Assembly: GCA_002789615.1 (NCBI GenBank)
Contig: PFTO01000183.1
Span: 1-9,710, forward strand
DNA length: 9,710 nucleotides
Direction of reading: 5' to 3'
Source: Acidobacteria bacterium CG_4_9_14_3_um_filter_49_7
Lineage (GTDB): Bacteria; Acidobacteriota; Holophagae; Thermotomaculales; Thermotomaculaceae
Shown here: piece by piece, positions 1 to 6,845 of the stretch
Layout: every line of letters begins with the position of its first letter
Numbering within the stretch: the stretch's first letter is position 1
Made by a program: the position numbers and the translations under genes
Notes under the pieces: generated by a model
Databases searched by the model: none
What the model was told of the DNA's origin: nothing
Seen by the model: the letters and a program-made list of their open reading frames with translations, nothing else

Positions 1-404
1 TCCGGAAGGTGCACAGGAGACGGGAGGGAGCGTGCGCTGCCGATGATTTGCCAATTGGAATCAAAGGCAATCAGATTGGCGTAATAGTCTTTTTCTCCAA
101 GGGCTTTGGATAGGGGATTGCAGGTGCAGGACGGAGATTGGCAACAGCCTTTTTCTGGTTCCGGGACATTTGAAAAGGTTAGAATAGAAAGAAGATGAAG
201 GTCTGAACGCACAACATCGAGGATACGCTCAATCTGGCTGTTTTTCGTGTGAAGGATGGCGTGAAGATGGGCATCCTGTGTTTCAACAAGGGCCTGTCTG
301 GCGCAGTGATAACCCTGAAAAGACACAAGAGCAATGGGGACAATTGTTAATACAATCATCCAGGTGAGAATGGTGTGCTGAATTCGGGGCTGTTTTCCTC
401 CCAC
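1..404 (-). CDS. Membrane-anchored sensor protein, N-terminal part (probable sensor histidine kinase), cut by left window edge
   Basis: An open frame of 134 codons runs off the left edge. I chose the GTG at 404-402 because AAGGAG (416-411) sits six bases upstream. The product has a short basic N-terminus, one hydrophobic segment at about residues 11-30 (TILTWMIVLTIVPIALVSF), then an extracytoplasmic segment. Residues 36-78 form an amphipathic stretch with a QIERILDVVRSDLHLLS pattern, typical of the first helix of Cache-like sensor domains in histidine kinases, diguanylate cyclases and chemoreceptors. A cysteine cluster follows (C87, C88, C93, C95), then a YYANLIAFDSNWQIIGSA strand pattern that resembles the core of a Cache/PAS-like fold. 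The output domain lies outside the window, so 'histidine kinase' is inference; a cyclase or chemoreceptor is possible. The gene diverges from the exporter operon across a 116-base gap. Confidence 0.6.
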   Translation of the reverse strand, partial: MGGKQPRIQHTILTWMIVLTIVPIALVSFQGYHCARQALVETQDAHLHAILHTKNSQIERILDVVRSDLHLLSILTFSNVPEPEKGCCQSPSCTCNPLSKALGEKDYYANLIAFDSNWQIIGSARSLPSPVHLP

Positions 405-433
405 GGTTCACTCCTTGACGCTGACCTGTCTGT

Positions 434-462
434 ATTTCAGCACATTTTAAACAACTTGGCAA
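434..462 (-). promoter_or_regulatory. Candidate sigma70-type promoter for the sensor gene
   Basis: On the minus strand TTGCCA (462-457) is followed after 17 bases by TGAAAT (439-434). The -35 matches consensus at 5 of 6 positions and the -10 at 4 of 6. Transcription would begin near 427, leaving a leader of about 23 bases that carries the AAGGAG ribosome binding site of the GTG start at 404. The -10 is poor, so this is only a candidate. Confidence 0.3.
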
Positions 463-505
463 TTGAAGGGTTTCCTTTTTTGGTGTTCAGCTTGGGACTG
501 GAGAA

Positions 506-514
506 TGGTAAAAT
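506..514 (+). promoter_or_regulatory. Candidate extended -10 element for the exporter operon
   Basis: TGGTAAAAT contains a TGn extension followed by TAAAAT (509-514, 5 of 6 to consensus). No good -35 lies 16-18 bases upstream (TTCAGC at 486-491 at best), but extended -10 promoters can do without one. The predicted transcription start is near 520-522, on top of the exporter's ATG at 521, which would give an almost leaderless mRNA. This is the only convincing promoter-like element in the 405-520 gap in this direction. Confidence 0.35.
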
Positions 515-520
515 CTATGT

Positions 521-3052
521 ATGAGACGAATAGCGAAGTTCTGGGTTGAATTTCTGACTACACATCGATTTCTGGTATTTGCAGGGATTATCGCACTTAC
601 GGTTGTATGCAGCTATGGGATCAGTCGTCTTACTTACTCGAATTCCATCGCAGATCTGTTACCGGTACACAACCGTCAGGTAAGCAATTACCTCCATGTG
701 GTGAAAGAGTTCGGGGTGTCTGAAGATATTGTTCTTGTTGTGCAACAGCCGGAAGGGAATGTGCAGAATGAAGAAATGTTCCTGGATATCTTCATGGAGA
801 CACTAAAGAAAGACAAGCGGTACATTACGTTGCTTCATGGCGTAGATTACAACCTGTCCGGTAAATTAAAACTCATTTTCAATCCCTTTTTCCTGAGCCA
901 TGTCAGTCTGTTGATTCCTGAAAAGGAATTACCCGCCTTCGTGAACAGAATGGAGCCTGAGGCTATGAAGTCAATCATTCTCAAGAACCGGGAGCTTCTG
1001 GAGACCGGGACCGGCAGTTCTTTACTTGTGGAACAGGATCCGTTGAGGTTACTGGGAATGCTGTCATCCCTGTCTTCCCAGATGAAAGGTAAGTACGCAC
1101 TCGATTTTCCTGATGGCTACTACGCGTCCAGAGACCATACTCTTTTCCTGGCATTCCTGAAACCGACTGACAGTGCGGACAATATGACATACACAGAGAG
1201 CGTGATGCGGTATCTGATTGAGACCAGGGAATCCGCCATGAAAGCTTATCAGGAGGAGCTGGACGAGCCCTGTCCACTTACCGCGAAATTTACTGGCGTC
1301 CACGCCATCACCTATTTTGACCGTGAGGTAATGCAGAATGACATGACATCCACATTTCTGCTTTCGTTTCTGCTTGTTATACTAACTTTTGTTGTAGCAT
1401 ACCGGAACCCCTTTTCCGTTGTTTATGCTGTGGTACCGCTACTTCTTGGCGAACTGTGGACATTCGGGCTGGCCTACTTCGTGGTGGGAAAACTGAATAT
1501 CCTGACATCGGTCAGCGCGGCAATTATTGTTGGAGTTGGCATTGATTTTGCCATTCATATCTATTCGCGTTTCCTGGATGAAATGGTTCTGCAGGCCGAC
1601 GTGCGCACTGCTTTGAATAAGACGATGTCGGAAACAGGAGCGTCTACTATTGCCGGAGCATTGACTACAGCAGCAGCATTTTCGGCAATGAGCGTGTCTT
1701 CTTTTCGGGGCCTTCGGGAATTTGGGATAATTTCTTCACTCGGAATTCTCTGCACGTTGCTGGCCGTTTGCACTGTTCTCCCACTGATATTCCTGATGCG
1801 CCGAAAATTATATAAACCAAAAGGGCTGACGAGTTTTGGACTTCATCTGTTCCACAGCGTAATTGATCGTCATCATAAATTGATGTTTATTGTATTTACA
1901 ATGATTACAGTAGCACTTTTCTTTTCAGCGACGCAGTTGAAATTTACGACAGACATGCGTCACCTGAGAAGCAAGACAAATCCCGCGATTCGGCTACAGA
2001 CTCAAATTACGGAAAAATTGAAAGCTTCTTTTCGCGCATTGTCCCTCATCCTGTCGGCAGATAGTGAAAAAGAGCTGTCAAGCCGTTATGAAAGGTTGCA
2101 ATCGTATCTGAGTACTCAGAATATTGCTAAAGTGGAGTCCATTTATTCGATTGTTCCCCCGATGGATCGACAGCTGCAGAATATCGGCTACCTGTCTTCC
2201 CGGCCGATTCCCGGAGGTATCCAAGAACGATTTAAAAAGAACTTCGATGAAGCCGGAATGGTTTGTGATGAATCCTGTTTTGATTATATTGATGCGTTGG
2301 CGAGGAGCCTGAAAATCAAGACCCCTCTTTCTCTCCACGAAGTCCTTCAGTCACCTATGGCACCTCTTTTTTCAAGGTTGGTTCACGAACGAGAAGGTCA
2401 TGAGGAGATGATCGTGAGCATCTACCCGAAGGTGGAAACCTGGAACAAGGAGAAAATGGGGATTCTTGTTCAGCGGCTGAATGATTTTCTGGAACATCAG
2501 AAATGGGACGGCACTTATCTGACGGGAATAGAGATCATGGTGAATGAAATTAAAATTCTGATTCGGGAGAATTTCTATATTGCCACGTTTCTCTCCCTGC
2601 TTTTTGTGTTTGCCATCGTGGCAGTCCATCAAAGGAGTCTGCTTAAGACGATGTTGTCCTTTTTCCCGTTGGTGTCGGGCATCATTTGGATGCTGGGAGT
2701 ATTGAAGCTTTCCGGTCAAAACATCACCCTTTACAATTTTATGGCAACCCCGATGATCATCGGGATTGGAATTGACCACGGGATCCACCTTCTGGATAGG
2801 TTTATTGCAGGAAAGACGGGTGATATTGCTGAAACTATCGTCCATACAGGCAAGGCCATTACGCTGACCTCAATCACAACTGTTTTCGGATTCGGATCCC
2901 TGTTCATCGGCCATTTTGAGGGATTTGTGAGTCTGGGCTTTACAAGCATTCTTGGCGTTCTCTTCTGCTGGGTCTGTTCCCTTTTCTATTTCCCCAGTTT
3001 TCTCAAGCTTCTCCAGGGCCGCCTCGGGAGCCTGAGAACGGATGAAGAGTGA
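521..3052 (+). CDS. RND-superfamily exporter with two MMPL domains
   Basis: An 843-residue inner-membrane protein with the duplicated layout of the MMPL/RND family, close in form to HpnN-like and 'predicted RND exporter' proteins. TM1 is at about 17-35, followed by a large periplasmic loop (36-275), five helices (276-425), TM7 (about 454-471), a second loop (472-683) and five more helices (684-826). The two halves carry matching TM4 signatures, GVGIDFAIHIYSRF (338-351) and GIGIDHGIHLLDRF (748-761). D342 and D752 in these are the expected proton-relay positions. The family exports lipids or hydrophobic compounds using the proton gradient; the substrate cannot be read from sequence. The ATG at 521 is the first possible start after an in-frame TAA at 509. 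No Shine-Dalgarno sequence lies at normal distance (GGAG at 500-503 is 17 bases away). It heads the four-gene operon, and its TGA overlaps the next ATG by one base. Confidence 0.88.
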   Translation: MRRIAKFWVEFLTTHRFLVFAGIIALTVVCSYGISRLTYSNSIADLLPVHNRQVSNYLHVVKEFGVSEDIVLVVQQPEGNVQNEEMFLDIFMETLKKDKRYITLLHGVDYNLSGKLKLIFNPFFLSHVSLLIPEKELPAFVNRMEPEAMKSIILKNRELLETGTGSSLLVEQDPLRLLGMLSSLSSQMKGKYALDFPDGYYASRDHTLFLAFLKPTDSADNMTYTESVMRYLIETRESAMKAYQEELDEPCPLTAKFTGVHAITYFDREVMQNDMTSTFLLSFLLVILTFVVAYRNPFSVVYAVVPLLLGELWTFGLAYFVVGKLNILTSVSAAIIVGVGIDFAIHIYSRFLDEMVLQADVRTALNKTMSETGASTIAGALTTAAAFSAMSVSSFRGLREFGIISSLGILCTLLAVCTVLPLIFLMRRKLYKPKGLTSFGLHLFHSVIDRHHKLMFIVFTMITVALFFSATQLKFTTDMRHLRSKTNPAIRLQTQITEKLKASFRALSLILSADSEKELSSRYERLQSYLSTQNIAKVESIYSIVPPMDRQLQNIGYLSSRPIPGGIQERFKKNFDEAGMVCDESCFDYIDALARSLKIKTPLSLHEVLQSPMAPLFSRLVHEREGHEEMIVSIYPKVETWNKEKMGILVQRLNDFLEHQKWDGTYLTGIEIMVNEIKILIRENFYIATFLSLLFVFAIVAVHQRSLLKTMLSFFPLVSGIIWMLGVLKLSGQNITLYNFMATPMIIGIGIDHGIHLLDRFIAGKTGDIAETIVHTGKAITLTSITTVFGFGSLFIGHFEGFVSLGFTSILGVLFCWVCSLFYFPSFLKLLQGRLGSLRTDEE

Positions 3053-4476
3053 TGCCAGAGTTGACATTGCTTTCGTATCATCATGTCCATTTCGTCGGAA
3101 TTTGCGGTACCGCTATGGGCAACCTTGCAATTGGATTAAAGGAAAGGGGATTCAGAGTTACAGGCTCCGACAAAGGGATTTATCCGCCAATGAGCGATGC
3201 TCTGAAAGGAAAGGGGATTTCCATTCAACCTTTTGACCTTGCAAACACAAATGGACCGGACCTGTTTGTTATTGGAAATGCAATTCCACGGGGGAATGTG
3301 GAAGTAGAAAACATTCTGAACAAGCGGAAGTCATTCTGTTCACTGCCAGAATTGCTGCGAGATGCTTTCATTGAGAATCGTGAACTCGTCATGATTACCG
3401 GTACCCACGGAAAAACGACAACAACAGCCCTCGTTTTCCATATTCTGAGAGAATGCGGTTTAAACCCTTCCGGTATGGTTGGTGGCGTACTGCAGGGGGA
3501 GGAAAGTGGTTTTGCATGGTCACCGGAAAGCAAAATATTTGTGATGGAAGGGGACGAATATGACACAGCTTTTTTTGATAAGACGGCAAAATTTCTGAAG
3601 TTTTCTCCGGACATTCTCGTAATAAATTCCATTGAATTCGATCATGCGGACATTTTTGACTCGGTGGAGGATATTGAAAGGTCTTTTCGATTTCTTCTGC
3701 GAAGAATGGCAGGGAATGCGTTGGTATTGGCCAACGGAGATGATGACCGGGTAATGAGATTGAAGCCACATTCCCATTCCAGATTCAAAAGCTATGGTTT
3801 CGGTCAGTCAAACCCCAACCGGATTTTGTCTCTGAGATATGATTCTGGGAAGATGCATTTGGACCTTGAATTGAAAAATCAGCGGTTGTCATTAATTTCC
3901 GGTTTATTTGGTCGCCACAACGCAACGAATATTGCCGCCGCAAGTACTGTGTGTCTGGCGTTGGGTGTGTCTGTGAAAGGGCTGGAACGGGCTGTGACGA
4001 GTTTTCCCGGCGTTCGGCGAAGGTTTGAACAGCGGGCGTTCAATAAAGTCACAGGAACCCGCGTTATTGAGGATTTTGCTCATCATCCAACGGCTGTTTC
4101 CGCAACAATAAAAGGGACAAGAGAAGTGTTTCCGCTCAGTCGGATCGTAGCATTCTTCGAACCGGCAAGCAATACCATGCGAAGGGGAGAGTTGCAGCAG
4201 GAACTGGTCTCCTCCCTGACACTGGCGGAGATTGCTTTTATTCTTCCGGTGCCGGAGAGCAGAAGAGAGCTGGTACAGAACACGGAGCCCGTGCATGTTG
4301 GCAAATTGTCAGAAACCGTGACCGGGTTAGCGCATGATGTTGACATGGAAGCGCTGCTTCGGGAAACCATTCAACCCGGTGACATTGTTCTGTTCATGTC
4401 AAATGGGACCGGTCAGGGAGTATTGGAGAAAACGATTTCTATAGTCAATAGCGTTTCTGACATGGAGGAACGATGA
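3052..4476 (+). CDS. mpl: UDP-N-acetylmuramate:L-alanyl-gamma-D-glutamyl-meso-diaminopimelate ligase (murein peptide ligase)
   Basis: Mpl recycles cell-wall tripeptide by ATP-dependent joining of L-Ala-gamma-D-Glu-meso-DAP to UDP-MurNAc in the cytoplasm. All Mur-ligase hallmarks are present (474-residue numbering from ATG 3052): the N-terminal HFVGICGTAMGNLA (13-26), P-loop TGTHGKTTT (117-125), EGDEYDTAFFD (166-176) and EFDHADIF (195-202). C-terminal motifs are GRHNATN (287-293), EDFAHHPTA (340-348), EPASNTMRRG (370-379) and MSNGTG (449-454). EGDEYDTAFFD and EFDHADIF, together with the EPASNTMRRG region, favour Mpl over MurC. Length is close to the E. coli enzyme (about 457). The start is either ATG 3052 or the adjacent GTG 3049; I prefer ATG because TGATG joins it to the exporter stop, and the upstream Shine-Dalgarno is weak, which fits translational coupling. 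No AmpD or AmpG is visible nearby. Confidence 0.93.
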   Translation: MPELTLLSYHHVHFVGICGTAMGNLAIGLKERGFRVTGSDKGIYPPMSDALKGKGISIQPFDLANTNGPDLFVIGNAIPRGNVEVENILNKRKSFCSLPELLRDAFIENRELVMITGTHGKTTTTALVFHILRECGLNPSGMVGGVLQGEESGFAWSPESKIFVMEGDEYDTAFFDKTAKFLKFSPDILVINSIEFDHADIFDSVEDIERSFRFLLRRMAGNALVLANGDDDRVMRLKPHSHSRFKSYGFGQSNPNRILSLRYDSGKMHLDLELKNQRLSLISGLFGRHNATNIAAASTVCLALGVSVKGLERAVTSFPGVRRRFEQRAFNKVTGTRVIEDFAHHPTAVSATIKGTREVFPLSRIVAFFEPASNTMRRGELQQELVSSLTLAEIAFILPVPESRRELVQNTEPVHVGKLSETVTGLAHDVDMEALLRETIQPGDIVLFMSNGTGQGVLEKTISIVNSVSDMEER

Positions 4477-4829
4477 AGATGGAAAAAGAGAACGGGCAGA
4501 ATTTTAATTTCGTGCACTCAATGGAGGCCTTTTTTGTGGCATCGCACAAACATTATGGTGAAATTCTGCACGGCCACAATTTTCGATGTCGGATTGCGAT
4601 TTTGTTGAACAGGCCGATATTTGCCCGGGTGTGTTTCAAGCAGGTTATCCAGGGTCTGGATTATCAGCATTTGAATCGACTCCCTTATTTCCGTGAATTC
4701 ACACCTTCCACTGAGAATATAGCTCAATTCATAGCTGATAGTATGTGCAGTCTGGGATGTGATGTGAGGGAAGTGGAGGTGTTTGAAACCGAAGGTTGCA
4801 GCGGAGGAGTGACAATATGTGGCAGCTGA
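4473..4829 (+). CDS. 6-pyruvoyl-tetrahydropterin synthase / QueD family protein, PTPS-III-like active site
   Basis: A 118-residue member of the T-fold PTPS/QueD family. The three zinc-ligand histidines are present: H25 (ASH) and H33/H35 (ILHGHNF). TPSTENIAQFIA (77-88) and the FETEG segment (104-108) match the family's PT-x-EN and catalytic/pterin-anchoring Glu regions. Two departures matter. The catalytic Cys before HGH is absent and the motif reads E30-I-L-H-G-H, the ExxHGH form known from PTPS-III. The usual LDHxxLN reads LDYQHLN (62-68), so the His of the Asp-His pair is Tyr. The usual M-x-DF segment is also degenerate (RVCFKQVI). PTPS-III proteins make 6-hydroxymethyl-dihydropterin for folate synthesis in place of FolB, so that is one candidate role; QueD activity in queuosine synthesis looks unlikely. 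ATG 4473 overlaps the mpl stop (ATGA), with GGAGG at 4464-4468; ATG 4479 is an alternative start. Confidence 0.78.
   Translation: MKMEKENGQNFNFVHSMEAFFVASHKHYGEILHGHNFRCRIAILLNRPIFARVCFKQVIQGLDYQHLNRLPYFREFTPSTENIAQFIADSMCSLGCDVREVEVFETEGCSGGVTICGS
4803..4807 (+). promoter_or_regulatory. Ribosome binding site that fixes the exchanger start
   Basis: GGAGG at 4803-4807, inside the 3' end of the PTPS-family gene, lies nine bases before ATG 4817. It favours that ATG over the in-frame upstream ATG at 4796, which would place this purine run inside the coding sequence and add seven polar residues before the first membrane helix. Confidence 0.6.
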
Positions 4830-5788
4830 TGGGAATGTTCAGCGGTCTGGCAGTGCTGACAGTGGTGGCCGGATATAATCTCACCTGTTTGGGCGACACA
4901 ATCGCTGAGGAGACGGGTTTTGGTCATAATATTGTTGGATTTGTCCTCCTTGCGGCCATTACATCCCTTCCTGAACTGTCCACGTCTATTACCGGCGCGA
5001 CATTGGGACAGTCGGAACTCGTATTTGGAAATATGGTGGGTTCAAATATATTCAACACACTGATCATCGGCCTGATCCTGATTGTCATAGGATGGAAAAT
5101 CCAGACCGAAGGCCATGTAAGAAACGTTCTTTCCGGTGCCATGGGAATCGCAATGGCGGCACTTGCCGGAATGGTGATTGTTCTGAAAGCCGGGTATTCC
5201 GGAATGGTGCTCATTGCGGCTTATCTGGTTATGATGGCAGTTCATTATCGTTTTGAGAGGAAAGAGATGATCGGCGGTGAAGCCATGGCTCCGGCCTTTT
5301 ATTTTCGAAAACTGGCTCTGGTTTACCTTAAGTTTTTCCTATTCTCTGTCATTATAGTCGTAGCAGGGTACCTGATGACGGGTATTTGTGATCGGATTGC
5401 GATCACTCCGTTCCAAGCAGGGAACCGCACGATGGTTCTGGGACGAACATTTGTGGGACAGATGTTTCTGGCCGTCGCCACATCTCTTCCTGAGCTGATC
5501 GTCTCATTCAGTGCCGTGAAACTCGGGAAAATTGACATGGCTTATGCCAATGTTTTTGGAAGCAATATTTTCAACATGGCAATTCTGGGAATTTCAGCAC
5601 TGGTGTATAAGGGGAACATGTTTGCAGATGTGGGGATACATATCTATTTTTCCTTTTTTATCTTTATGCTCATGGTCTCAATTGCGCTTATTTCATTGAA
5701 ATACCGGGTGCAAAGCCGAATTCGCTGGGATGGTCTTGCCATTCTGGTGCTTTTTCTGCTTAATGCCCTGTATCTTTTAAATCGGTAA
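4817..5788 (+). CDS. Sodium/calcium exchanger family (CaCA) membrane protein
   Basis: A 323-residue polytopic protein of the YrbG/NCX type, which trades Ca2+ against Na+ or H+ across the inner membrane. The two inverted alpha repeats are plain: TSLPELSTS plus GNMVGSNIFN (49-80) and TSLPELIVS plus ANVFGSNIFN (222-253). E53 and E226 correspond to the ion-binding glutamates of the archaeal exchanger NCX_Mj (E54, E213). N80 and N253 fill the positions of N81 and D240, so the second site has Asn rather than Asp. About ten hydrophobic helices are evident, with a charged cytoplasmic link near 143-165. The start at 4817 is set by GGAGG at 4803-4807; it overlaps the PTPS-family gene by 13 bases, as expected for coupled translation. 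It is the last gene of the operon, with a terminator just after its TAA. The true cation is inferred from the family. Confidence 0.9.
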   Translation: MWQLMGMFSGLAVLTVVAGYNLTCLGDTIAEETGFGHNIVGFVLLAAITSLPELSTSITGATLGQSELVFGNMVGSNIFNTLIIGLILIVIGWKIQTEGHVRNVLSGAMGIAMAALAGMVIVLKAGYSGMVLIAAYLVMMAVHYRFERKEMIGGEAMAPAFYFRKLALVYLKFFLFSVIIVVAGYLMTGICDRIAITPFQAGNRTMVLGRTFVGQMFLAVATSLPELIVSFSAVKLGKIDMAYANVFGSNIFNMAILGISALVYKGNMFADVGIHIYFSFFIFMLMVSIALISLKYRVQSRIRWDGLAILVLFLLNALYLLNR

Positions 5789-5789
5789 G

Positions 5790-5819
5790 AAAAAAAAGCC
5801 GCCTGTTAGAGGCGGCTTT
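5790..5819 (-). terminator. Intrinsic terminator shared by converging operons
   Basis: AAAGCCGCC (5795-5803) and GGCGGCTTT (5811-5819) form a perfect nine-base-pair stem around a seven-base loop. On the minus strand the stem is followed by eight T (complement of 5797-5790, partly used in the stem), a strong Rho-independent terminator for rplI. On the plus strand only TTT follows the GC core, so stopping the exchanger operon from the other side would be weaker. It lies between the exchanger TAA (5786-5788) and the rplI TAG (5847-5845). Confidence 0.88.
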
Positions 5820-5844
5820 GAATTAACTGTCCAAAACTAATTGG

Positions 5845-6288
5845 CTATTCTTTCACTACCCAAACTTTTGTTTCTACCTTTACCTCCGGGTGAAGGTGAA
5901 TGATGACCGGGAATGTTCCCAGTTTCTTAACCGGTTCGGGAAGTTCAATCTTCCGTTTATCAATTTCCAACTTCTCGACAGCCAGAACATCCGCAATATC
6001 CTGATTGGTTACGGAACCAAATAGCGCTTCAGATTCGCCCGCCTTTTTTGCTACACTGATGGTCATCTTTTCAATAATGTCCTTCAGCGCATTTGCGGCT
6101 TCCACTTCTTTCTGGTTCTTAAGCGCCCAACTCTTCTTTTCCAGTTCAATTTGTTTCAAATTGCCGTTGGTCACCTGAACCGCCAATCTCTGTGGCAAAA
6201 GAAAATTGCGGGCGTATCCATCTTTAACTTTGATGATTTCTCCTCGGTTGCCCAGTCCTGTTACGGCTTCTTTTAGAATTACCTGCAT
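5845..6288 (-). CDS. rplI: Ribosomal protein bL9
   Basis: A 147-residue protein with the complete bL9 plan. The N-terminal rRNA-binding domain begins MQVILKEAVTGLGNRG and carries the family signature KVKDGYARNFLLP (about 20-33). A long charged connecting helix follows (about 42-75), then a C-terminal domain with the GSVTNQDIAD pattern and ending in HPEVKVETKVWVVKE. bL9 binds 23S rRNA at the base of the L1 stalk of the large subunit. ATG 6288 has AGGAGG (6302-6297) eight bases upstream. In many bacteria rplI sits with rpsF, ssb and rpsR; here it stands downstream of ybaK with its own promoter and a terminator directly behind it, so it can be expressed as a single-gene unit. Confidence 0.97.
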   Translation of the reverse strand: MQVILKEAVTGLGNRGEIIKVKDGYARNFLLPQRLAVQVTNGNLKQIELEKKSWALKNQKEVEAANALKDIIEKMTISVAKKAGESEALFGSVTNQDIADVLAVEKLEIDKRKIELPEPVKKLGTFPVIIHLHPEVKVETKVWVVKE

Positions 6289-6324
6289 GATCGGAACCTC
6301 CTAACATTTCGCGTCAGGTTTAAT

Positions 6325-6353
6325 CTTATAGCAAAAAGACTGCCGAACGTCAA
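6325..6353 (-). promoter_or_regulatory. Strong sigma70-type promoter of rplI
   Basis: On the minus strand TTGACG (6353-6348) is separated by exactly 17 bases from TATAAG (6330-6325), 5 of 6 matches at each box. Transcription should start near 6318, leaving a leader of about 30 bases with AGGAGG ahead of ATG 6288. It fits completely in the 71-base gap after ybaK. A housekeeping-type promoter suits a ribosomal protein gene. Confidence 0.75.
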
Positions 6354-6359
6354 ACGATT

Positions 6360-6845
6360 TCAGGATTCAGGGCTTGCTTCCGTCTGTGAAAGGGGCAGGA
6401 TCTCCGGTTTGAGGAGTTCAATGAGCTTATCCGTCTTCAGGGCTACAATGCATCCCCTTGCCCCACAATTGATTGCGATGGTGACATGACGCTTCAGGTC
6501 TTCTTCCATAAATATTGGCAGTGCTTTTCGGGATCCGAATGGGCTGATTCCACCTACCTGGTAGCCTGTGAGCCGCTCGGCCTCGCTGACAGATGCCATT
6601 CGCATTCGTTTAACTCCGGCCGCTGCGGCCAATTTCTTCAAATCCAATTCCAGATGTCCCGGCATCAGTACAAAAAAGTATTGTGTGCGGGTCGTATCTC
6701 CCACCACAAGTGTCTTGATCATCCGCTCAAGGGGGACTCCGGTAGCTTCAGCAGCGAATTCAGCGCCTTTTTGACTATGGGTGTAGGTATACACTTCAAA
6801 TGGAAATTGAAATTGTTCAAGAAATGTAATGCCTCTGGTCCTCAT
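6360..6845 (-). CDS. ybaK: YbaK/EbsC-family aminoacyl-tRNA deacylase (probable Cys-tRNA(Pro) deacylase)
   Basis: A 161-residue single-domain protein of the YbaK/ProX/INS editing family, which hydrolyses mischarged aminoacyl-tRNA in trans, classically Cys-tRNA(Pro). Evidence: RMIKTLVVGD (41-50) with K44 at the place of the family's essential lysine, a GYQVGGISPFGSRKALP segment (94-110) containing the GG-x-SP-x-G signature, and NCGARGCIVAL (126-136). Length is typical. The exact tRNA substrate is not certain, since related subgroups act on other tRNAs. Its ATG overlaps the der TGA as ATGA, with AAGGAG (6857-6852) six bases upstream inside der, so the two genes are translationally coupled in the HIT-der-ybaK operon. 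Confidence 0.9.
   Translation of the reverse strand: MRTRGITFLEQFQFPFEVYTYTHSQKGAEFAAEATGVPLERMIKTLVVGDTTRTQYFFVLMPGHLELDLKKLAAAAGVKRMRMASVSEAERLTGYQVGGISPFGSRKALPIFMEEDLKRHVTIAINCGARGCIVALKTDKLIELLKPEILPLSQTEASPES

Noticed and set aside
415..443. TTGACG at 415-420 as a plus-strand -35 box for the exporter
   Set aside because: The hexamer 17 bases on is CAGCAC and no acceptable -10 lies at 16-18 bases; this TTGACG falls beside the sensor gene's ribosome binding site on the other strand.
2372..2845. A 157-codon minus-strand open frame inside the exporter gene
   Set aside because: It is antisense to the conserved second MMPL domain, shows no recognisable motif, and is best explained as a shadow.
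3052..4476. MurC (UDP-MurNAc:L-alanine ligase) as identity of the Mur ligase
   Set aside because: The EGDEYDTAFFD, EFDHADIF and EPASNTMRRG segments are those of Mpl.
4796..4798. ATG 4796 as start of the cation exchanger
   Set aside because: It adds seven polar residues and buries the GGAGG at 4803-4807, which fits ATG 4817 well.
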